From positions 1 through 64,000 of the IMG/VR virus record IMGVR_UViG_3300017917_002401: a stretch of DNA of 64,000 nt. One strand, given 5' to 3'. Positions 43,839-53,981 of this stretch are shown here, piece after piece (the first letter of the stretch is position 1; each line of letters starts with the position of its first letter). Below the pieces are notes generated by a model. That model searched no databases and was not told the DNA's origin. It worked only from the letters and a program-made list of their open reading frames with translations. Made by a program: the position numbers and the translations under genes. Origin of the DNA: a virus.

Positions 43839-46800
43839 ATGGCAGACATTGAAGTTTCCTTTAGTTTATCAGACAATGGTACAATTAAAGATAAGGTTAA
43901 AAGTGCCCGTGACCTTAATCACGAATTAGATAAACAAGGTAAAATTTTATCAAAACTAAATTCACCACGTTCTAGCTACAAGCAATCAATGGGCGAAGGC
44001 GAAGGTGTTGAATATGGTGTTGCGCGTGGAGCTGTGGGTACTGGAGCTGCTGGTCGCGATTTCGCTAAACAGGCACAAGGTCTAGGTGGTTTAGTTCACG
44101 TTTACGCTACCTTTGCAGCTAACCTTTTCGCCGTTGGCGCAGCATTTCGTGCATTAAGCGACGCAGCCGATACTACCAATATGATTAAAGGTATGGATCA
44201 GCTAGGTGCCGCTACAGGTAAATCGCTTGGCACAATTGCTAAAAGACTAGTAGAAACTACAGATGGTGCAATTTCTTTTAGAGACGCTATTGAAGCTACT
44301 ACTAAAGGTGCTGCTGCTGGTTTAAGCTCCGTCCAAATGAATCAAATGGCCGAGGTAGCCAAAAAAGCATCTCAGTCTCTTGGCATATCTATGCCTGACG
44401 CTCTAAGTCGTCTAAGTCGTGGTATCTCTAAACTAGAGCCCGAATTACTAGATGAATTGGGCTTATATACAAAAATAGATAAAGCCACACAAGATTACGC
44501 TAGAACTATTGGTAAAACTGCGACTACTCTAACCGATTTTGAAAAGCGTCAAGCCTTTGCTAACGCTGTACTAAAAGAAGGTCTTGACAAATTTGCAGCT
44601 ATAGATTTAGCTGCTAATCCTTACGACAAGCTATTGGCTAGCTTAAAGAATGTAGGCCAACAAGCTCTAGAAATGGTAAACGTAATTTTAGGTCCTTTAG
44701 TAACCTTACTAGCAGCAAGCCCTAGTGGTTTAATGGCGGTGTTAACTGGCATCAGTGTTTTACTATTAAAACAAGCCATCCCAGCCCTAGGCCAGTATCG
44801 TGAAAGTTTAGCTAGAACAGCAGAATCAAGTCGTTTACAATTTACTAAAATCTATAAAGATCAACAAGCTTCTATAGGTGAAATGGCAGGAAGTGCTGCT
44901 GTAAGTGCAGAAGCCGCATACAGAAGTTCTAGCAGAGTATTAAATAAAACAAAAGAATTAGCTAGATCAGCAGCACAGTTTGAAGATACCGCTAAAATGA
45001 AGTGGTCAGAGCTAGCTGCAAAAGATCCTTTTGAGCTAACTCCTCAAGAGTTAAAGTCTTTAGATAATAGAGTAAAAACACTTGCAAGAAGTAACAAAGA
45101 CCAAGCAGATTTATTAAGAGCACATATTAAAGAGATAAAAACATTAAGAGCAGAAGCTACAAAAGCTGGTGATATAGCCCAGGAACGTATAGAACGAAAA
45201 GCTTCAGGGCCTTTGTCTACTGTTGGTGCTAATGAGATTATTTATCGTAGAGAAATGACGAATGCTGTTGCAGCAAGTATTAAAAGTACTGTTGCTGAAA
45301 CTCAGGCACTTTATGGTGCAAGAGCCGCTTTTGCTCAATTAAGTGATGAGCTTAATAAAGCTAAAGCAGGTATGCAAAAAGTACAAGTTGGTACTGACGA
45401 AGCTGGTAATGCTATAATGGAAACGGCCCCTAAGATGGGCAAAGTTAAAGCAGGTTTAACAGGTTTATCAGCAGCTTTCGGTATTGTAACTACTAAAATC
45501 GGCACAACATTAAATGCTCTTAGTCCTTGGTTAGTAGGTTTAGGTTTAGCAGCAGAAGCTTTAAGTTTATTTGACTCTTGGATGTCAAAAACAGCCCGTG
45601 AACAGGAAGCATTTAGTAAAGCTCTTGCTGGTATCTCTGATAGCGTAGATAATGCAACTAGAACTATAGATATCTTACGAAAGAAAGGTGCAGTAGAATC
45701 TGCAACTATTTCTGGGGTATTTGCACTATCCAATGCTATGAGTGAGCTAACTACTTCGGTAGAATTAGCTTTATACGCAAATCAGCAACTTAAATCTGTT
45801 ATGGAAGGCAGCTGGTGGGATACAGCAAAGAATAACGTATTAAAATTATTCGGTGCTGATATAGACACTAAATTAGCAGAAAATCTTACAAAAAGCTTAG
45901 AGTCTAGTCTACAAATATTTGCTCAATCTGGTAAATACGAAAAAGCTAGTGCAGCGTTTAAAAAAGCTTTAGGACTAGAAACTTTAGATACTACTTCTGT
46001 AACTAAAGCATTTAAAAATAGTACCGAAGCTCAAAAAGCATTTGAACAAGCACAAAAAGAATTAAATGGTGAATTAGCTGCATCTAACGGCCGATTACAG
46101 TCATTTAAAACAGCTACAGAAAATTCTACCAAAGCTTATCAAGAATTTATACAAAGTACAGCAAATAATAATCCTTTATTTAAACTAGGTGCTGCTTTAG
46201 AAGATGTAGCAAACTCTATGCAAGGAGTTTTAAAAGGCGGACTAGAGGATGTTAATGCCGCTTTTGATGATTTAGTTAAACACCCTGAAAAGTTTACTTT
46301 ATTCGGTCAGAAATTCGTAGAACAGTTTGTAGAGATCAGAGGTGAATTTGCCAAAACTTATGAAGCTCAGCAGCGTTATATTGCTAATGTAGCAAAATTA
46401 GATCAACAAGCTGAGCAAGTGCGTGCCCGACTAATAGAAGCTCAAGCCAGAAAAGATGCTGGTAAAGCGGGTAGCCGTACTAATGTATTTATTTCTAATG
46501 CTCAACAAGAGCTAGAAAACATAAATCGACAAAAACAAAGTTTAAATGCTCCTGATACTCAAGTAATTGTTCGTACTACAGAGTTATTTAGAGAAGGTGC
46601 AATTGAAGCCTTTACTCGTGGTGCAGATCTTATTAATAAGGCACTTGGCCAAGCGTCTGAACGTGCAGCTATTACTATTGCTCAAGCAAAATTAGGCGGT
46701 TTAACTGGTGAAAGACAGGCTCAAGAAGCAACAAGATTAAAACAACAAGAATTACAACTTCAATTAAGTGCTATTAATACAAATATAGACTTAATTAGAA

Positions 46801-48539
46801 GTCAGGAAGAATTAAAAGCTACGATAGATTTAAGTAATGCTATTGCAATGGCTTCTGATAAAGAAGGTAAAACCGGCGAACAAGCTAACATGGCACAGGC
46901 CGAGTTAGTAGCTGCTGCTACTTTCAAGAAAATGTTGTCTGAAGGCGGCAGAGGTAAACTAGAGTTTAAAACTACAGGTAACGAACTTGCTGATGCTCTA
47001 TTAAAACTAAAACTAGTCGGAACAAATAGACAGATTGCTCAACAAGAGGCTTCTGCTATTAAAGTTCGAGGTGAGCAAGCTGCGGAAACGATTGCTGGCA
47101 GACGCGCTATTAGAGAAGGTCAGTTAAAAGACTTAGAAAAGATAGTTAGTATTAACAGTGACATTATACAGCAAGAAGTAGCTAAGTATAATATTATTCA
47201 GAGTATAAACGGTGCAGCTACAGTAGAAACAGCACAACGCGCAATTATTCTAGAAAATGATATTTTAGAAACTAAGCAAATGTTGGAAAGACAGGCTGTT
47301 CAAGTAGCAATACGGAATGCAACTGAAGCAGGAAATGCCAAAGAAATTGCTTTTCAAAAGGATTATTTAGCTAAGGTTATTGAACGACAGGCAGGTGAAC
47401 GCGATAATAAAGGTATTCAAGATAGAAATAAACTAATTGAAATACAGCTTGATACTGAAACTAAACTTAAGCAGTTAAAATTTGAACAAAATGACTTAGT
47501 TCTAAAAGGTACTGGTGAAGAAATAGCAAGAAATCAAGATATTCTTGGTATTAAGAATTCTTTATATTTAATTAGTTCACAAGAATACGAGCAAGAAAGA
47601 AATCGTTTAACAGTTCAAGCTGCTTTAAACAGTTTTGCACGCGAAGAACTAAAGCTACAAAAAGATAAAGCCGCAGCAATCAGCGAAGTACAGTCTAGAA
47701 TTGATAAAGCTGCTTCTGATCCATCTGCTTTAAATAGATTAAACCTTGAAAAAGAAGGTATTGAGAAAAGATTTAAGTTAGAAGAAGAAGGATTGGCAAA
47801 AGCCAAACAAGGAAAACTAGAAGCTATAGCCCTAGATCAGTCTATGTCTGATAAAATGAAGGGATATTCTAATATAGTAGAGAATGCTTTTGTAAGTATG
47901 GGTGATGCTATTGCTGAATTCGCAAAAACAGGTAAACTAAACTTCAAAGGTTTAGTAGACAGCATGATTGCTGACCTAATAAGATTTGAACTGCAGCAGC
48001 AAATGAAATCTTTATACGGTGGCTTAGGCGGTCTGGGAGGATTAACTGGTCTAATAGGTGGATGGTTAAATCCTACAGGTGCTGCTAATGCTCCTGGAGG
48101 TAGTAAATTTGGTATGGATCTTGGTTTTGATACAGTCAATGCTAAGGGTGCTGTATACAATGCGGGCTTGCAAATGTTTGCAAAAGGTGGTGCATTCACT
48201 AATAGCATTGTAAACGACCCTACTGTGTTTAAGTTTGCACAAGGCACAGGCATAATGGGTGAAGCAGGACCCGAAGCCATCGTGCCCCTAAAGCGCGACA
48301 GCAACGGCAACCTAGGTGTTCGCACAAATCAGCAACAAGCACCTCAAACTAGCGTAGTTGTTAATAACTATGGTAGCGAGAAGGCAACTACTCGTGAAAC
48401 TACCGATAGCAACGGAAATCGTAAGATTGAAGTTATTATTGGAGATATGGTAGCTCAAGAAGTAGGACGCACAGGAAGTAATACACAACAAGCACTGGGC
48501 AGTACTTTTGGAACGAGACCTGCACTAGCAAGGAGATAA
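43839..48539 (+). CDS. Tape measure protein (1566 aa)
   Basis: Preceded by GGAGG. Long Ala/Lys/Gln/Glu-rich helical protein; a hydrophobic segment at about residues 285-305 (ILGPLVTLLAASPSGLMAVL) and another near 570; the C-terminal part has EAGPEAIVPLKRDSNG, the conserved tape measure C-terminal signature. At about 1.5 A per residue the tail would be near 230 nm, long for a siphovirus (estimate). Confidence 0.93.
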   Translation: MADIEVSFSLSDNGTIKDKVKSARDLNHELDKQGKILSKLNSPRSSYKQSMGEGEGVEYGVARGAVGTGAAGRDFAKQAQGLGGLVHVYATFAANLFAVGAAFRALSDAADTTNMIKGMDQLGAATGKSLGTIAKRLVETTDGAISFRDAIEATTKGAAAGLSSVQMNQMAEVAKKASQSLGISMPDALSRLSRGISKLEPELLDELGLYTKIDKATQDYARTIGKTATTLTDFEKRQAFANAVLKEGLDKFAAIDLAANPYDKLLASLKNVGQQALEMVNVILGPLVTLLAASPSGLMAVLTGISVLLLKQAIPALGQYRESLARTAESSRLQFTKIYKDQQASIGEMAGSAAVSAEAAYRSSSRVLNKTKELARSAAQFEDTAKMKWSELAAKDPFELTPQELKSLDNRVKTLARSNKDQADLLRAHIKEIKTLRAEATKAGDIAQERIERKASGPLSTVGANEIIYRREMTNAVAASIKSTVAETQALYGARAAFAQLSDELNKAKAGMQKVQVGTDEAGNAIMETAPKMGKVKAGLTGLSAAFGIVTTKIGTTLNALSPWLVGLGLAAEALSLFDSWMSKTAREQEAFSKALAGISDSVDNATRTIDILRKKGAVESATISGVFALSNAMSELTTSVELALYANQQLKSVMEGSWWDTAKNNVLKLFGADIDTKLAENLTKSLESSLQIFAQSGKYEKASAAFKKALGLETLDTTSVTKAFKNSTEAQKAFEQAQKELNGELAASNGRLQSFKTATENSTKAYQEFIQSTANNNPLFKLGAALEDVANSMQGVLKGGLEDVNAAFDDLVKHPEKFTLFGQKFVEQFVEIRGEFAKTYEAQQRYIANVAKLDQQAEQVRARLIEAQARKDAGKAGSRTNVFISNAQQELENINRQKQSLNAPDTQVIVRTTELFREGAIEAFTRGADLINKALGQASERAAITIAQAKLGGLTGERQAQEATRLKQQELQLQLSAINTNIDLIRSQEELKATIDLSNAIAMASDKEGKTGEQANMAQAELVAAATFKKMLSEGGRGKLEFKTTGNELADALLKLKLVGTNRQIAQQEASAIKVRGEQAAETIAGRRAIREGQLKDLEKIVSINSDIIQQEVAKYNIIQSINGAATVETAQRAIILENDILETKQMLERQAVQVAIRNATEAGNAKEIAFQKDYLAKVIERQAGERDNKGIQDRNKLIEIQLDTETKLKQLKFEQNDLVLKGTGEEIARNQDILGIKNSLYLISSQEYEQERNRLTVQAALNSFAREELKLQKDKAAAISEVQSRIDKAASDPSALNRLNLEKEGIEKRFKLEEEGLAKAKQGKLEAIALDQSMSDKMKGYSNIVENAFVSMGDAIAEFAKTGKLNFKGLVDSMIADLIRFELQQQMKSLYGGLGGLGGLTGLIGGWLNPTGAANAPGGSKFGMDLGFDTVNAKGAVYNAGLQMFAKGGAFTNSIVNDPTVFKFAQGTGIMGEAGPEAIVPLKRDSNGNLGVRTNQQQAPQTSVVVNNYGSEKATTRETTDSNGNRKIEVIIGDMVAQEVGRTGSNTQQALGSTFGTRPALARR

Positions 48540-48542
48540 AAT

Positions 48543-48902
48543 ATGGCTTTACCAGTATGGCCTACAAGCCTACCACAAGCTCCGCAAAAAGGTTTCAATG
48601 AATCCCTGGGAATGAATATAATTCGTTCCCAGACGGATTTAGGGCCTGCTAAGCAGCGCAGACGTGGTGTCAGTCCTAATACTATGGACGTATCATTTAT
48701 TTTAACAACAGACCAAGCCCAGACCTTAGAGACCTTTATCCTAGATACTCTAAGTGGAGTTAAGCGATTTATATTTAAACATCCACGAACTACTCAAAAC
48801 GTAGAAGTACGTGTGGTTAATCAAAGTGGTAATTTATATAAGTTGCAATACTTAGCTCCTGGGTATTGGACTGCCAATATGGTTTTTGAAATACTGCCAT
48901 GA
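48543..48902 (+). CDS. Distal tail minor protein, lambda M-like (119 aa)
   Basis: MALPVWPTSLPQAPQKGFNE ... FILTTDQAQTLETFI ... FKHPRT: beta-sandwich minor tail protein located right after the tape measure. Starts four bases after the tape measure stop. Confidence 0.82.
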   Translation: MALPVWPTSLPQAPQKGFNESLGMNIIRSQTDLGPAKQRRRGVSPNTMDVSFILTTDQAQTLETFILDTLSGVKRFIFKHPRTTQNVEVRVVNQSGNLYKLQYLAPGYWTANMVFEILP

Positions 48903-49468
48903 GTAGATTAAGCACATTATCAGCAGCCGCTATTAAAGCGATGTTTTCGTCAGAAACTGACGATAGATTAATAATGCTTATTACTATATATGATCCAAAT
49001 GATCCGAGCCAGCCTATAATTAGACTGGCTGATGGATTTACTCAACGATTAATTAGTAATAATGCAGGAGATATTTCTGGTCAGCCAATTACAACAGATG
49101 ATGAAGTAATATATGGCGTAGTATCCAGAAATCATAATTATGTATTTATTCCTATGCAAATACAAACTCCTGGAGAACAGGAGACTGGCGTTAGTAATTG
49201 TTCTTTAACAATTAATTATGTAACTCCTGAAATGATTGAGTTAATTCGATCATATGTGCATAGTCCCGCAAAAGTAAATATAGAACTAGTATTAGCAGGC
49301 AGTACTACTAGTCCAGATACTGTAGAGGCACAGTTTTCTGGATTTTATGCTACTAATATATCGTATAATGCGGAGTCCATTAATGTGGAGCTAACTATGA
49401 TAGACTATACAAGGGAACCTTTTCCTTGTTATAGTTTTATTCCAAGCTATTTTCCGGGATTATTCTAA
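48899..49468 (+). CDS. Minor tail protein, DUF1833/lambda L-like (189 aa)
   Basis: MSRLSTLSAAAIKAMFSSET ... LITIYDPNDPSQPIIRLADG; beta-rich, ends YTREPFPCYSFIPSYFPGLF. The pattern matches DUF1833 tail tip proteins. Overlaps both neighbours by one to four bases. Confidence 0.82.
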   Translation: MSRLSTLSAAAIKAMFSSETDDRLIMLITIYDPNDPSQPIIRLADGFTQRLISNNAGDISGQPITTDDEVIYGVVSRNHNYVFIPMQIQTPGEQETGVSNCSLTINYVTPEMIELIRSYVHSPAKVNIELVLAGSTTSPDTVEAQFSGFYATNISYNAESINVELTMIDYTREPFPCYSFIPSYFPGLF

Positions 49469-52400
49469 TGAATTACGAAAAGTATATAGGTTTACCTTAT
49501 AAAGAATTAGGCAGAGATGTAACTGGTATTGATTGTTGGGGATTAGTACGCCTATTCTATAAACAAGAATTAGGTATAGATTTACCTAGCTATGCTGACC
49601 TGTATACAAGCAGTAGAGACCCAGATCTTCCGGCTACAATAGAATCTCATAAAGATTCGTGGCTTCTATCTGATACTGCTGATATTGGTGATGTATGTTT
49701 ATTTAATATATATGGCGAACCACTACATGTAGGCATATATATTGGCAATAATAAGTTTATTCACGCACGCGATGGCAAAGACTCCGTCGTAGAAAGCTTA
49801 GATAGCACTCAATGGTCAAAAAGATTTCAAGGGTTTTATAAGTACACCCCAAAATTATTAGAATTAGTTGGATCGCCACACCCACTGAAAACCTCTGTAG
49901 TACATGAAAAGGCTGTTGTAGGTGATACAGTATTAGAACTAACAAAATATATTAAGCAAAAATATACTATAAGTGACAAAATAGAGAGTCGTTTGGTAGT
50001 TTTAATTAATGGCAACCATGTTCCTCAAGACCAATGGGCACAAACAAAACTAAATGCCGGAGATTCAGTAGCGTATAAAATTTTAGCTGAAGGTAACGGT
50101 GGCAGGATGTTGCTTATGGCAGCTGTAATGATTGCTGCTGTAATGACTGGTCAAATATATGGTGCTGAAATCGCCACTGCTCTTGGTACTTCTCAGGCAG
50201 TAGGTACAGCTCTGGTAACAATGACGGTTAATATGGTTGGTATGGCTTTGGTTAATGCCATTGCTCCAATCCGTACACCTGACCCTAATGCTGCAGGAAC
50301 TCCACGAGGCTTAAATCTTTTTTCAGGTTCCAGCAACCAAATCAATCGTTTTGGATCTATTCCAGTTGTCCTAGGTCGTATGCGTGTAACAGGCGTGCAT
50401 GGTGCTACGCCTTATATTGACACACTAACAGATACAACACTAATGAATATGTTAATTGTATGGGGTTTTGGTCCTCTTACAATTGAAGACTTACGCATTG
50501 GCGTGAATCCAATACAAAACTATTACGATAAAGAATTTGCACAAAATATTCCAGGACCCGTACACTTGTATGGTTATGCTGGTGAAGATGATACTGAATT
50601 TAATAAAATCTATGGTGGTGACGTAGAACAAGCCAATGTATCTGCCGTAGAACTGGTAAATAATACAGAAGATGGTAATCCTTGGCAAAACGTTGCTTTA
50701 GCTAATCCTTGTAGTGAACTAGGAATTGCCTTTTCTTTTCCCGAAGGCATGCGCCAGTTAGTAACTAGTGGTGAAGGTGCCGGTAATATAAATACTGCTA
50801 CAGCTTATGTAGAAGTACAAGTACGCAAGTATGATACAGATCCAGCTACAAATGAGTATGCTTGGGAATCTGCAACACCATATAACTTATTGTCTTATAA
50901 CAACACTGCTCAAAGTGGTGTGGTCTATGGTATTGATAAAATACTGGGTAAATTATCTATTCGTAGAACCGGTTATGTTGTAGATACTCCGCTATATAAA
51001 GACTATGCAATCTGTTTAACACCAGGTGGCGGCTATGCTGTCCTAGAAGGTGCTGGTTACGATACTTACGGCGAAGCAATTGCCGACGATATCCTAGAAC
51101 TTTACCATAATAATACATACGGTAGCTTAATTGGTACAGATAATAATTTTAGTAAAACACCAGTAATTCCTGCTAGTTATATTAAAATGTATAGTTTTAC
51201 TATGTATGAGGGAGCTATATACCAGATACCTCAGTATGGTAATCAAGAAGACCCAAATCTCGTAACCAGTTATGTAACTACATTGGTTAGTTACTTATCT
51301 AGTTACGACCACATTGGCTTAGAGTTTGAATCTACTCAAAAAACTGATGGTGGGACAGTATATGCCACCCAAATAAAAGTAAAAACCGGCAGAATTTATA
51401 ATACACTACTAGATAATAATGCACAAGGTACTGTGGAAGCAGTATTTGATAGCAGAGAGTTATTAAGCAGCTCTGTTATTGTGCCTGGATCATATAGTGG
51501 CTGGAGTGGTATCCTTAAAACTTTTGGCGTCTGGGCAGCAGACGTTGCAGGACAAGCACCACTTACTTTTTCAGCTGTTAAAAATAATGTAGTTTTTAAA
51601 TATAGTGGATATTACCTAATCACAGGCTCAGCTGATGATGAGGGTGCCGTGTATATTGATAACCGTCCCGCACTGTTAATGAGTAATCCTGCATATGCAT
51701 CAGAAATGACTAATATGATGTATGTAGAAGCAGGTACTTATCCTGTGCGCGTTACTGGTAAAAATAGTGGTGGTTTAGCTGCCGTAGCTGCTAAAATTAC
51801 TTATCAATCTACCGGAGGTCTAAACAACTTACCAAAGCCAAGTACTATTTTAGCATTTGGTGAGCCTGGATTCTATAATAAGCGTCGCGATGCTTTTAAC
51901 TTTGTGTATCGCATCAAAAATCTTCCAAGAGCAAAGTACGAAATACGTGTTCGCCGAATTAACTCGGATGTTATTGAGCCTACAAACAATGTGCGAAACT
52001 TCCACAAAGTTCAGTTATTCTCAGTAACTGGTTACGACTATAACTATGTAGAAGCAGATGGTACAATTGTTCCAATTCGACCAATTAAAGATCTACCTGG
52101 AAGCGGTACTAACAAAGCTTATTTAGCTAGAACCGCTATTCGTATCCAAAGTACCAATAAAGCCAATGGCACTGTAGACGGCGTAAACGCTGTTGTACAG
52201 ACTATGTGTAAAGTTTGGGACAGCAGTACACAGACTTGGAAACCAAATACTGCAACAAGTAATCCAGCTGCATTATTCCGATATGTGTTAACCCACCCTG
52301 CAAATGCATATCGCATAGAAGAAAGCGAAGTGGCTAGCAGAATAGATTTAGTTGCTATTCAAGAGTGGTATGAGTTTTGCCGAACACATAATCCGCCGCT

Positions 52401-53973
52401 GGAGTATAACAGTGTAATGACTAATACTCAGAGTGTAATGGATGTTCTGCGCGATATTTGTGCCGCCGGTCTAGCTAGTCCAAATTATGTAGACGGTAAG
52501 TGGACTGTGGTTGTTGATAAGCCTCGCAGTTATGTAACACAATACTTTACTCCACATAACAGCTGGGGATTTGAAGCTACAAAACTATTGCCACGTATTC
52601 CACACGCATTCCGTGTAAGTTTTGCGAATAAAAATAAAGCATATCAACCAGATGAGCGTATAGTTTATAATTACGGATATAACTCCTCAACTGCTTCTGT
52701 GTTTGAAGAATTACATTTACCTGGTGTAACAGATCCTGACCAAGCTGTATTTATGGCTCGCTGGCACCTTGCACAGATTAAACTACGTCCTGAACGTTAC
52801 ACTATTAATACCGATTTCGAATACTTAGTATGTAATCGAGGTGATTTAGTACGAGTTACTCACGATGTTCCACTATGGGGCACTGGCAGTGGTCGTATAA
52901 AGTCTATTAGTGGTAATGTGCTAGAGTTAACTGAACCAGTACAATTAAATCCTGCAAAACAATATCAAATTCGTATTCGTACTAATACTGGCAGTTCTGT
53001 GGTACTAGCCATTGCAAGTGTAAATACTGCAGGCTTATACGATACTATAACAGCAACTGTTTCTATTCCATTAAGTGTTGAGTCCGATAACTTATTTATG
53101 CTTGGTGAAGTTGGGCATGAAACTCAACAATTAGTGGTTTTAAGTATTGAAACTTCTTCAAACACTTCTGCCAGAATCACGTTAATGGATTATTCCAGTG
53201 AGATTTATACAGCTGATCTAACAGACTTATTAATATTTGATCCCAATATTAGTGGTGTAAGTAATCCTATAGTTCGTAGTACTATTACCAAAGCTCCTAC
53301 AATTACAGGCGTTACAACAGATGACGCACTAAGTGAAGAAATCTCTAGTGGAACATATCAAAACGTAACTATAGTTAGTTTTGCTAATAGTCCGAACTTG
53401 ACTGTTGAAGCTACCAGAGTTCAGCTACAATGCGTAGTAGGCAATTCCGAGTTAGAAGACAGCAGCCCAGCTTCTACTGTTTATACTAATAAAGAGTCCG
53501 GAAGTTTTACAGTCACAGGTCTAAGATCTATGACTATGTATAAGTTCCGAGCTAGATACGTTAACTCAACTGGTACTATTGTTGGTCCTTGGTCTGATAT
53601 TTTTTACGCAACAGTTACAGGTAAAACAATAAATAGAGCAATTGTAAATACAGTAGATCTATCTATGGATAGTACTTATTTAATTGCAAAAGTAACCGAT
53701 ATGTCTAATAAGCCAACAAACTTTAAGACATACGAATACAGGTTCTATAAAGATACTGGTACTGAAGATTTCTGGGACTTAGATCCTGTAACTAATAATA
53801 TCTACATAGTACAAAGCTTAGCTGAAGCTAGACTTAATCTGTTGGATATACCTCAACCTAGAATATCCGCAGCAGGCATAACTTATCGTGTAGCTTGCAG
53901 AGCTTTAGATACAAATAATAATTATAGTAGTGATAGCGCATTAGGTACTATCGTGGTAACTACAATAACTTAA
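49468..53973 (+). CDS. NlpC/P60-tail tip attachment (J-like) fusion protein (1501 aa)
   Basis: Residues 1-130: NlpC/P60 domain (GIDCWGLVRLFY with catalytic Cys, PLHVGIYIGNNKFIHA with His), which in lambda is the separate protein K. Residues 200-280: hydrophobic, lambda-I-like region (MLLMAAVMIAAVMTGQ). The rest is J-like: NRFGSIPVVLGRMRVTG, PFRVSFANKNK-type block (HAFRVSFANKNKAYQPDERI), and C-terminal fibronectin-like modules. One chain thus carries K, I and J functions: cell wall digestion and receptor contact at the tail tip. Confidence 0.88.
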   Translation: MNYEKYIGLPYKELGRDVTGIDCWGLVRLFYKQELGIDLPSYADLYTSSRDPDLPATIESHKDSWLLSDTADIGDVCLFNIYGEPLHVGIYIGNNKFIHARDGKDSVVESLDSTQWSKRFQGFYKYTPKLLELVGSPHPLKTSVVHEKAVVGDTVLELTKYIKQKYTISDKIESRLVVLINGNHVPQDQWAQTKLNAGDSVAYKILAEGNGGRMLLMAAVMIAAVMTGQIYGAEIATALGTSQAVGTALVTMTVNMVGMALVNAIAPIRTPDPNAAGTPRGLNLFSGSSNQINRFGSIPVVLGRMRVTGVHGATPYIDTLTDTTLMNMLIVWGFGPLTIEDLRIGVNPIQNYYDKEFAQNIPGPVHLYGYAGEDDTEFNKIYGGDVEQANVSAVELVNNTEDGNPWQNVALANPCSELGIAFSFPEGMRQLVTSGEGAGNINTATAYVEVQVRKYDTDPATNEYAWESATPYNLLSYNNTAQSGVVYGIDKILGKLSIRRTGYVVDTPLYKDYAICLTPGGGYAVLEGAGYDTYGEAIADDILELYHNNTYGSLIGTDNNFSKTPVIPASYIKMYSFTMYEGAIYQIPQYGNQEDPNLVTSYVTTLVSYLSSYDHIGLEFESTQKTDGGTVYATQIKVKTGRIYNTLLDNNAQGTVEAVFDSRELLSSSVIVPGSYSGWSGILKTFGVWAADVAGQAPLTFSAVKNNVVFKYSGYYLITGSADDEGAVYIDNRPALLMSNPAYASEMTNMMYVEAGTYPVRVTGKNSGGLAAVAAKITYQSTGGLNNLPKPSTILAFGEPGFYNKRRDAFNFVYRIKNLPRAKYEIRVRRINSDVIEPTNNVRNFHKVQLFSVTGYDYNYVEADGTIVPIRPIKDLPGSGTNKAYLARTAIRIQSTNKANGTVDGVNAVVQTMCKVWDSSTQTWKPNTATSNPAALFRYVLTHPANAYRIEESEVASRIDLVAIQEWYEFCRTHNPPLEYNSVMTNTQSVMDVLRDICAAGLASPNYVDGKWTVVVDKPRSYVTQYFTPHNSWGFEATKLLPRIPHAFRVSFANKNKAYQPDERIVYNYGYNSSTASVFEELHLPGVTDPDQAVFMARWHLAQIKLRPERYTINTDFEYLVCNRGDLVRVTHDVPLWGTGSGRIKSISGNVLELTEPVQLNPAKQYQIRIRTNTGSSVVLAIASVNTAGLYDTITATVSIPLSVESDNLFMLGEVGHETQQLVVLSIETSSNTSARITLMDYSSEIYTADLTDLLIFDPNISGVSNPIVRSTITKAPTITGVTTDDALSEEISSGTYQNVTIVSFANSPNLTVEATRVQLQCVVGNSELEDSSPASTVYTNKESGSFTVTGLRSMTMYKFRARYVNSTGTIVGPWSDIFYATVTGKTINRAIVNTVDLSMDSTYLIAKVTDMSNKPTNFKTYEYRFYKDTGTEDFWDLDPVTNNIYIVQSLAEARLNLLDIPQPRISAAGITYRVACRALDTNNNYSSDSALGTIVVTTIT

Positions 53974-53981
53974 GGAAACTT

